Shown here piece by piece: positions 1-4,750 of a DNA stretch of 5,755 nucleotides. A program made the translations under genes and the position numbers. The notes below the pieces were generated by a model. The model saw only the letters and a program-made list of their open reading frames with translations, was not told where the DNA came from and made no database searches. The first letter of the stretch is position 1. Each line of letters starts with the position of its first letter. This DNA comes from Planctomycetaceae bacterium (lineage in GTDB: Bacteria > Planctomycetota > Planctomycetia > Planctomycetales > Planctomycetaceae): contig DLVV01000153.1 of NCBI GenBank assembly GCA_003445035.1, positions 1 through 5,755 of the forward strand, given 5' to 3'.

Positions 1-237
1 GGGAACTGGCCGGGGAACCGGAACCGGGGCCGGCTTGGGCTGCGGGGCCGGCTGGACGGTGAGGGCCGGTGGCGCCGGCGGGGGCGCGAAGACCCGGACG
101 ATCCGCGGGGCCCGGAATGCCGGTGGGACACCCGCGGATTCGACCGCAGTCCCACTGCTGAGCATGGTCGCCGCGACCAGGCAAAGGACGCGTCCCACGT
201 GATGTCGATTCGATCCGAAGCCGGCAAGATCACTCAT
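1..237 (-). CDS. Pro/Ala-rich exported protein, N-terminal part only
   Basis: This is an open frame of 79 codons read leftward from ATG at 237 to the window edge without a stop, so the C-terminal part is missing. I do not recognise the protein. The N-terminus has a basic, His/Arg-containing stretch (RHHVGR) followed by a hydrophobic segment (VLCLVAATML) and small residues, which fits a Sec signal peptide ending near residues 32-38. The mature part is dominated by Pro, Ala and Val, ending in PAPVPVPRPVP at the edge. Such segments usually act as extended linkers or span the periplasm. A good ribosome binding site (GGGAGAG, six bases before ATG) supports the start. The gene is transcribed divergently from the cytochrome gene. 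A spurious low-complexity frame is possible, but the signal peptide, the start site and the absence of stops argue for a real gene. The function cannot be told from this fragment. Confidence 0.66.
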   Translation of the reverse strand, partial: MSDLAGFGSNRHHVGRVLCLVAATMLSSGTAVESAGVPPAFRAPRIVRVFAPPPAPPALTVQPAPQPKPAPVPVPRPVP

Positions 238-243
238 GATTGT

Positions 244-250
244 CTCTCCC
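244..250 (-). promoter_or_regulatory. Ribosome binding site of the leftward Pro/Ala-rich gene
   Basis: On the minus strand this reads GGGAGAG, followed by six bases and then ATG at 237. It is a good Shine-Dalgarno match at a normal distance and is the main reason for choosing this start. Confidence 0.55.
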
Positions 251-327
251 GTCCCCGGTCACCCGGGGCACTGTTTGGTCGTCGCTTCGAGCCCAGCGGA
301 ATGACCGGTCGTGTTGTTCAGCCGCCA

Positions 328-342
328 TTGTACAACCGGTTG
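328..342. repeat. Overlapping short palindromes, possible operator
   Basis: Two perfect palindromes overlap: TTGTACAA at 328-335 and CAACCGGTTG at 333-342. They sit in the middle of the divergent spacer, where a dimeric regulator could act on one or both genes. The TACAAT that could serve as a minus-strand -10 box lies at the edge of this site. Binding by a regulator is inference; perfect 8-10 bp palindromes also arise by chance. Confidence 0.3.
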
Positions 343-441
343 GAGAAACGGAGGAAGACGTGTCTATGAGGGAAACCACGTCGAAACAAAGTGTGGGTGT
401 CGGTTGTAACGGTTCTGCAGCGCACGGCTCCGCAGGCCCTG

Positions 442-470
442 TTGCCTCTCTCGTCATTGCCCCGCATAAT
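442..470 (+). promoter_or_regulatory. Candidate sigma-70-type promoter for the cytochrome-protease unit
   Basis: TTGCCT at 442-447 (four of six matches to TTGACA) and CATAAT at 465-470 (five of six matches to TATAAT) are separated by exactly 17 bp. Transcription would start near 477, leaving a leader of about 55 nt before the start at 533. The fit is good by eye, but housekeeping promoters are poorly defined in the inferred host group, so this remains a candidate. Confidence 0.4.
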
Positions 471-532
471 CGGAACCGTACCGGTCGTTTGTGCCGGTTG
501 CGAAATCCCCTCACCGATTCTTCGATTTCAGA

Positions 533-1603
533 ATGCCCATGCCTCGACGTGGCCTCCTGTTTCTGAGCCTGGGATTGGCCGTCAGCTGGTGCCTGCCGGG
601 CTGTGGGGGAGCGGCCCCGGTTTCCGACGCGGGCGGGCCGGCCGATGGTGGCCAGACGGCTGCCGCCGGTGACAACCAGCCAGCCAAGGTCCCGATTGGC
701 GCCCAGCCGGTCGTCCGGGTGGTCAACGGCAAGAAGTGGATCGGGGACGTTCCCCGGGACATCTACTTCGAGGACCCGTTGTCGGTGGCCGCCGACCGGC
801 GGCCCGTGGGAGACGCGGTGGCCGCCGGTGACCCGATGTCGGTTCCGGCCGCCAAGCCAGCCGGAACCGACAAGTCCGCCGCCGGCGAGAAACCTCCGGC
901 CACCGCTGCGACGGACAACTGGAAATCGGTGATCGGCATCGAACCTCTCAAGACCGAGATCAAGGCCATTCGGAACACCCTGACCGGACACCTGCAGAAC
1001 GTCGGCAAGTTCAATTCGGGCCTGACCGAAATCCCCCAAAGAGGTGCCACGCTGGCCGTGCTGGCCGCCGTGGCGGCGGCACACTCCGAAGATGTCAGCT
1101 GGAAGAAGAACGCCAAGTTCGTTCGGGATCTCGCCAGCCAGATGCTCGCGGAAAAACTCGCGAGGGGCCGCAAGTCGTTCGAGCAGGTCAAGTCACCCTT
1201 CGAGACGATCGTCGAGATCCTGGACGGGGGAAGCCCGGCCGAATTGCCCGAGTCGAAGGACCAGGCCGCGTTCTCCGATGTCGCCGATTTCGGCTACCTG
1301 ATGCAACGGATCGACCGCGGCTTCAAGTGGATCCAGGGCAACGCCCGGGACGAGGAGTCCTACAAGGAGAACGCCGCAAAGGTGCGACACGAGGCGACGG
1401 TGCTCGGTGTCCTGGCAAGGGTGATCAAGGAAGAGGGATACGGGTGGTCCGATGACGAGGACTTCCTCAAGCACGCCGACTCGATGCTCGACGCCTGCCT
1501 GTCGGCCGAGAAGGCGGTCGCGGCCGAGACATTCGCCGAATACGACAAGGCGATCACCAAGATCGACCAGTTGTGCACACAATGCCACATGGGACGGAGA
1601 TAG
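533..1603 (+). CDS. Cytochrome c'-like heme lipoprotein
   Basis: The product is a 356-residue predicted lipoprotein with one covalent heme site. Residues 1-24 form a lipoprotein signal: Arg5-Arg6, a hydrophobic core, then the lipobox LPGC with the lipid-bearing Cys24. Residues 25 to about 125 are Ala/Pro/Gly-rich and probably a flexible tether. From about 128 the protein is predicted helical and ends in CTQCH (348-352), four residues before the C-terminus. A heme motif at the extreme C-terminus of a helical bundle is typical of the cytochrome c'/c556 family, whose domains are about 125 residues; this region is about twice that. Heme attachment to Cys348 and Cys351 with His352 as ligand is inferred; the other axial ligand is not evident. 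I chose ATG 533 because it puts the basic residues next to the hydrophobic core; ATG 539 is equally workable, and GTG 491 would bury the signal. No clear Shine-Dalgarno sequence is present. The protease gene follows after 3 bp. Confidence 0.85.
   Translation: MPMPRRGLLFLSLGLAVSWCLPGCGGAAPVSDAGGPADGGQTAAAGDNQPAKVPIGAQPVVRVVNGKKWIGDVPRDIYFEDPLSVAADRRPVGDAVAAGDPMSVPAAKPAGTDKSAAGEKPPATAATDNWKSVIGIEPLKTEIKAIRNTLTGHLQNVGKFNSGLTEIPQRGATLAVLAAVAAAHSEDVSWKKNAKFVRDLASQMLAEKLARGRKSFEQVKSPFETIVEILDGGSPAELPESKDQAAFSDVADFGYLMQRIDRGFKWIQGNARDEESYKENAAKVRHEATVLGVLARVIKEEGYGWSDDEDFLKHADSMLDACLSAEKAVAAETFAEYDKAITKIDQLCTQCHMGRR
1596..1599 (+). promoter_or_regulatory. Ribosome binding site of the protease gene, inside the cytochrome gene
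   Basis: GGAG lies in the last codons of the cytochrome gene, seven bases before the GTG at 1607. It justifies the non-ATG start. Because ribosomes finishing the cytochrome pass directly over it, translation of the two proteins is probably coupled. Confidence 0.65.
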
Positions 1604-1606
1604 ACA

Positions 1607-2584
1607 GTGCCTGACCCAAGGAACCGCCATCGGACGATCGGCTGGATCGCCGTGACGCTGTTGACGACGCTGGCCACCGGTGCCAGCGGCGACGTGATCA
1701 CGCTGAAGTCGGGACAGAAGATCGAGGCCCCCGTGCTCAAGGAAACCGACGATGCGGTGTTCCTGGATGTTGGGGTCGACGTGTTGAGAGTGCCGATCGA
1801 AAGGATCGCCTCGCGGGCAAAGAATGCCGCCAAGGCGGCCGCGGCCAAGGCCCGAATCAGCAAGAACCGCGTCTACGCCACCGGACGGATGCCGGCCAAG
1901 CCCATCAAGGAACTGGCCAGGGATTTCGGTGCCGCGGTCGTGCTGGTGCAGACACCCAGCGGCCTGGGGTCGGGATTTATCGTCAACGAACGTGGACTGT
2001 GCGTGACCAATTACCACGTGGTCGAGAAAGAGACCCGCATCGCGGTGGTGATCTTTGACCGAGACAAGGACGGCAAGTTCACCCGCACCCGAATCGACAA
2101 GGTCAAGATCCTGGCGCTGAACCCGTTCTTCGACCTCGCGTTGCTCGAAATCCCCCGGGCCAAGAACCAGCTCTTCAAGACCGTCGTGATCACCGGGGCA
2201 CACGATCACCGTGAAGGGGACGAGGTGTTTGCGATCGGCAACCCGCTGGGCCTCGAACGGAGCGTATCGCGGGGGATCGTCAGCACCCGCAATCGCAACT
2301 TCGGCGGACTGGCCTATATCCAGATGACAGCCCAGATCAACCCGGGCAACAGCGGGGGACCGCTGTTCAACAGCCGGGGCGAGGTGATCGGAGTGACCAA
2401 CATGGGAATCCCCGCCGGCGAGGGACTGGGATTCGCCATCCCCTCGGTCTACGTCAAGCACTTCCTGGACAACAACGACGCGTGGGCCTTCGACAAGGAC
2501 AACCCCAACACCGGTTTCCGCTACCAGGACGCACCGCGTCGCAAGAATCCGAACCCGCCGCCAACCGGGGCAGCCGTCAAGTGA
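1607..2584 (+). CDS. HtrA/Deg-type trypsin-like serine protease without PDZ domain
   Basis: This 325-residue exported serine endopeptidase is of the S1C (HtrA/DegP-like) type and probably degrades or processes envelope proteins. Residues 1-28 resemble a Sec signal peptide (RNRHR, then IGWIAVTLLTTLATGA). Residues 29-70 look like a small beta domain (ITLKSGQKIEAPVL, then VFLDVGVDVLRVPIERI), followed by an Ala/Lys-rich helix at 71-84. The protease domain spans about 103-290. All three catalytic residues are present in their usual settings: His137 in TNYHVV, Asp176 in NPFFDLALLEI and Ser249 in NPGNSGGPLF. The HtrA hallmark GNPLG is at 211-215. The protein ends in a Pro-rich tail (309-325), so no PDZ domain follows, unlike DegP or DegS. 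A DRDKDGKF loop at 151-158 resembles a calcium-binding loop. The GTG start is backed by GGAG seven bases upstream. The gene sits 3 bp after the cytochrome gene, indicating an operon. Its substrate is unknown. Confidence 0.93.
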   Translation: MPDPRNRHRTIGWIAVTLLTTLATGASGDVITLKSGQKIEAPVLKETDDAVFLDVGVDVLRVPIERIASRAKNAAKAAAAKARISKNRVYATGRMPAKPIKELARDFGAAVVLVQTPSGLGSGFIVNERGLCVTNYHVVEKETRIAVVIFDRDKDGKFTRTRIDKVKILALNPFFDLALLEIPRAKNQLFKTVVITGAHDHREGDEVFAIGNPLGLERSVSRGIVSTRNRNFGGLAYIQMTAQINPGNSGGPLFNSRGEVIGVTNMGIPAGEGLGFAIPSVYVKHFLDNNDAWAFDKDNPNTGFRYQDAPRRKNPNPPPTGAAVK

Positions 2585-2626
2585 ACGATTTCGGACTCCA
2601 AACAAGAAATCCACCTGACATGACCC

Positions 2627-2656
2627 TTGCCGTTTCGGACAGATTTCACGGACAAT
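2627..2656 (+). promoter_or_regulatory. Weak candidate promoter before the 607-residue secreted protein gene
   Basis: TTGCCG (2627-2632) and GACAAT (2651-2656) are 18 bp apart, with about three and four consensus matches respectively. Transcription would begin near 2663, just ahead of the long inverted repeat, so the whole repeat would be in the 5' leader of the mRNA. Read-through from the protease gene is an alternative, since I see no clear terminator at 2585-2626. Confidence 0.25.
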
Positions 2657-2659
2657 ACC

Positions 2660-2667
2660 GGAGGTGA
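2660..2667 (+). promoter_or_regulatory. Perfect Shine-Dalgarno sequence far upstream of the chosen start
   Basis: GGAGGTGA is fully complementary to the 3' end of 16S rRNA, yet lies 149 bases before the ATG at 2817. A TTG at 2679, eleven bases downstream, is in the same frame as the following gene with no stop between. It could serve a longer form of that protein or act as a ribosome standby site, or it may be chance. Confidence 0.3.
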
Positions 2668-2743
2668 GGCAACACGCCTTGCCACGTTTCCGGAGAGCGT
2701 TCCCTTTTCTTTGTCAGGATCCGGAAGGCAACCACGTTTGCCT
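2667..2743 (+). repeat. 77-nt interrupted inverted repeat in the leader of the 607-residue protein gene
   Basis: Three nested pairs form one long arm: AGGCAA (2667-2672) with TTGCCT (2738-2743), TTGCC (2679-2683) with GGCAA (2727-2731), and TTCCGGA (2688-2694) with TCCGGAA (2720-2726). That gives 18 base pairs, with a 6x6 internal loop, a 4-nt bulge and a 25-nt pyrimidine-rich apical loop. The same bases can instead form two separate small hairpins, GGCAA/TTGCC at 2668-2683 and AGGCAA/TTGCCT at 2726-2743, each with a six-base loop. No run of T follows, so it is not a standard intrinsic terminator. A regulatory leader RNA or a protein-binding site is possible. Confidence 0.6.
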
Positions 2744-2816
2744 CTTGAACCGCTCTGAATGCAGCGATCGGCTGCGTCCCGGACCAACGACCGCCCAAAC
2801 CACGGAAAGATCCACC

Positions 2817-4640
2817 ATGATTCGTTCGCTGCCCCGCAAAACCGTCACCGGTCTGCTTCTCCTGGCCATGCTGGTTGCAGCTCGACCGGCCATCGCCGCC
2901 GATGTTCCGGCCCCGAAGAGACTGCCATCCCGGGTGGTCGCCTACTTTTCTGTCCCCAATGTCACGGAACTGAAGAAGCGGTTCGAACAGTCCCAGTACG
3001 GACTGATGGTCAAGGACCCGGCGATGGCCGACTTCGTCGCCGACGTCAAGCTCGCACTCGCCAACGCGTCCAAGGACGTCCAGGCCCAGGGCGGCTTCTC
3101 GCTCACCGACCTGATGTCGGTTCCCAACGGCAACGTCACGATCGCCGTTCTGATCGGCGGCCGCCAGGGTCCCGGATACGTGATGATGCTGGACTTCGGC
3201 ACCAAGCGGACGACGGTCGACCAGTTGATGGCCAAGGCTGCCGAGGGCCTGGCCAACAGCGGTGCCAAGAAGACCCAGGTCGATGCCGGTGACGTTTCGA
3301 TCACCGACTTCAAACTGCCAATCCCGCCTCCCGATCCCAACGCGCCCGAGGAAGCAGCGGCCCCGCAGGTTCCCAAGTCGCTGTCCCGGATCGGCTGGTT
3401 CGTCAAGGACACCACGCTGGTCATCGGCAACGGCGCCGAAACACTGCGATCGGTCATCGCCCGCTGGGACGGCAAGCACTCCTCGACGTTCGCCAACAAC
3501 CCCGTCTATCGCTACATCGCCGAAAAGGGAGCCGGCGACGGAGCCCAGCCGGTCTTCGAGTGGTTCTTCGACCCGATCTCGATGACCACCGGCGTGGTCA
3601 ACGCGGCCTTTCCCGACAATTTCCAGGCCCAGTTGCTCCTCGGTTTCCTCGCTCCCCTCGGCCTGGACAAGGTCAGGGGGATCGGCGGCACCGTGAACAT
3701 GGTCACGCCGAAGTACGAGGACATCAGCCGGACGGTCATCTATGTCGATCCGCCCCGGACCGGAGCGCTCGACCTGTTGAAGTTCCCGGCGATCGCCCAG
3801 GCCCCGCCCAAGTGGGTCCCGGCCAACGTCGATTCGTACATGTCACTCAACTGGGACCTCAAATCCGCCTGGCGTGGGATCGCCACGCTGGTGGACTCGT
3901 TCAACGCCCAGGGACCGGGCACGTTCGACGCGTTGATGGACCAGTTGGCCCAGGACCCGATGGGACCGATGATCCACCCCAAGAAGGACCTCATCGATCA
4001 CCTCTCGGGACGCATCCAGTTCCTCACCGATTCGATCCAGCCGCAACAGGCCGGCGACCCGCCGGTCCAGCGGATGATGTTCGCCCTGGGCGTGAAGAAC
4101 GTCGATGGCATCAAGGCCACCGCCAACAAGCTGGCCAACTCGCCCGGATCCCCGGTCATGACCCGGCAGTTTCGGGGTGAGACGATCTACGTGTTGCCCG
4201 CAGTCGTTCAACTCGGTGATCCAGCCGCCTCGTCGATCGGCCTCAGTATCACCCAGGGCAACCTGATGATCGGGATCCCCGACACCCTGATCGAACAGGC
4301 GATCCGGGGAGATGTCGAACCGCTTTCCGGAAGCGGCGACTACAAGCGACTGGCGTCGGGTTTCCCCGCCAGCAGCTCCTCGATCAGCTACAACAAGCAG
4401 AGTACCCAGGTCCGTTTTCTCTACGACCTGCTCCGCTCGGGTGCCTTCCCGCCGGCCGTTCCCGGTGCGGGATTCCCCGGGGCCGATGCCCAGGGACCTG
4501 TCCCACTGGACTTCAAAAAGCTGCCGCCCTTTGAGGCAATCGAAAAGTACATGTTCTCCTCGGGTGGCTACATCGTCCCCGACAAGAACGGTGCGGTCTT
4601 CGTCAGCTTCTCGCCAAAGAAGGCCACGGGCTCGAAGTAG
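2817..4640 (+). CDS. Large secreted protein of unknown function, DUF3352-like
   Basis: This 607-residue exported protein has no recognisable catalytic motif. Residues 1-27 form a clear Sec signal peptide: MIRSLPRKT, the hydrophobic core TGLLLLAMLVAA and the cleavage motif AIA before Ala28. The mature protein looks like alternating beta strands and amphipathic helices. Segments such as LPSRVVAYFSVPNVTELKKR (37-56) and WVPANVDSYMSLNWDLKSAW (333-352) look like related repeats, as do LVIGNGAETL (201-210) and LMIGIPDTLI (483-492). This pattern recalls DUF3352-type bacterial envelope proteins and, from memory, a family common in planctomycetes; I have not confirmed either. A Pro/Ala/Glu linker (168-186) and a Gly/Pro-rich stretch (543-563) separate lobes. 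ATG 2817 is chosen because it starts the signal peptide directly and has GGAAAG seven bases upstream. The frame is open back to 2664, but starting there would place 51 residues before the signal peptide. A role in the periplasm or at the cell surface is inferred only from export. Confidence 0.85.
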   Translation: MIRSLPRKTVTGLLLLAMLVAARPAIAADVPAPKRLPSRVVAYFSVPNVTELKKRFEQSQYGLMVKDPAMADFVADVKLALANASKDVQAQGGFSLTDLMSVPNGNVTIAVLIGGRQGPGYVMMLDFGTKRTTVDQLMAKAAEGLANSGAKKTQVDAGDVSITDFKLPIPPPDPNAPEEAAAPQVPKSLSRIGWFVKDTTLVIGNGAETLRSVIARWDGKHSSTFANNPVYRYIAEKGAGDGAQPVFEWFFDPISMTTGVVNAAFPDNFQAQLLLGFLAPLGLDKVRGIGGTVNMVTPKYEDISRTVIYVDPPRTGALDLLKFPAIAQAPPKWVPANVDSYMSLNWDLKSAWRGIATLVDSFNAQGPGTFDALMDQLAQDPMGPMIHPKKDLIDHLSGRIQFLTDSIQPQQAGDPPVQRMMFALGVKNVDGIKATANKLANSPGSPVMTRQFRGETIYVLPAVVQLGDPAASSIGLSITQGNLMIGIPDTLIEQAIRGDVEPLSGSGDYKRLASGFPASSSSISYNKQSTQVRFLYDLLRSGAFPPAVPGAGFPGADAQGPVPLDFKKLPPFEAIEKYMFSSGGYIVPDKNGAVFVSFSPKKATGSK

Positions 4641-4677
4641 TCTTACCGTCCACCACCATCCCATGCCACGACTCAAC

Positions 4678-4713
4678 ACGCCGGGCCTCGGAACCTCACC
4701 GTGAGCCCGGTGT
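4678..4713 (+). terminator. Possible terminator hairpin after the 607-residue protein gene
   Basis: ACGCCGGGC (4678-4686) pairs with GCCCGGTGT (4705-4713): nine pairs including one G-T wobble, with an 18-nt loop. The following bases, TCGATTCTCC, are only moderately T-rich, so this is not a textbook intrinsic terminator. It could end the upstream transcript or just protect its 3' end, and it leaves only 37 bp before the EF-hand gene. Confidence 0.35.
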
Positions 4714-4750
4714 TCGATTCTCCTGACCCGTTCCGAACCGGACGCCAACC

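Larger units (their letters stand above)
238..532. promoter_or_regulatory. Divergent intergenic region
   Basis: This 295-bp spacer separates the leftward Pro/Ala-rich gene from the rightward cytochrome gene, so it should hold promoters for both. Its composition is less extreme than the flanking genes, with several A/T-containing patches. It contains overlapping palindromes at 328-342, a plausible rightward promoter at 442-470, and the motif ACCGGTCGT twice (303-311 and 480-488). On the minus strand a TACAAT hexamer at 332-327 could be a -10 box for the leftward gene, but I see no convincing -35 partner for it. I find no RNA gene or convincing small protein here. Confidence 0.5.

Noticed and set aside
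491..532. GTG at 491 as an earlier start of the cytochrome lipoprotein
   Set aside because: It would add 14 residues ahead of an ideal lipoprotein signal and has no ribosome binding site. ATG 533 or 539 fits far better.
366..566. A 66-codon plus-strand open frame with GGAGG 11 bases before its ATG
   Set aside because: The product is low in hydrophobic pattern and rich in Ser, Arg and Cys, the spacing to GGAGG is long, and it overlaps the lipoprotein start in another frame. Nothing suggests coding beyond the open frame.
1193..2614. A 473-codon minus-strand open frame opposite the cytochrome and protease genes
   Set aside because: It mirrors the plus-strand genes in GC-rich DNA. The plus strand encodes an unmistakable protease with a full catalytic triad, and the antisense product shows no motif or signal peptide.
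2667..2743. The leader dyad as an intrinsic terminator of the protease gene
   Set aside because: No T-run follows either the long arm or the two small hairpins; the downstream bases are CTTGAAC.
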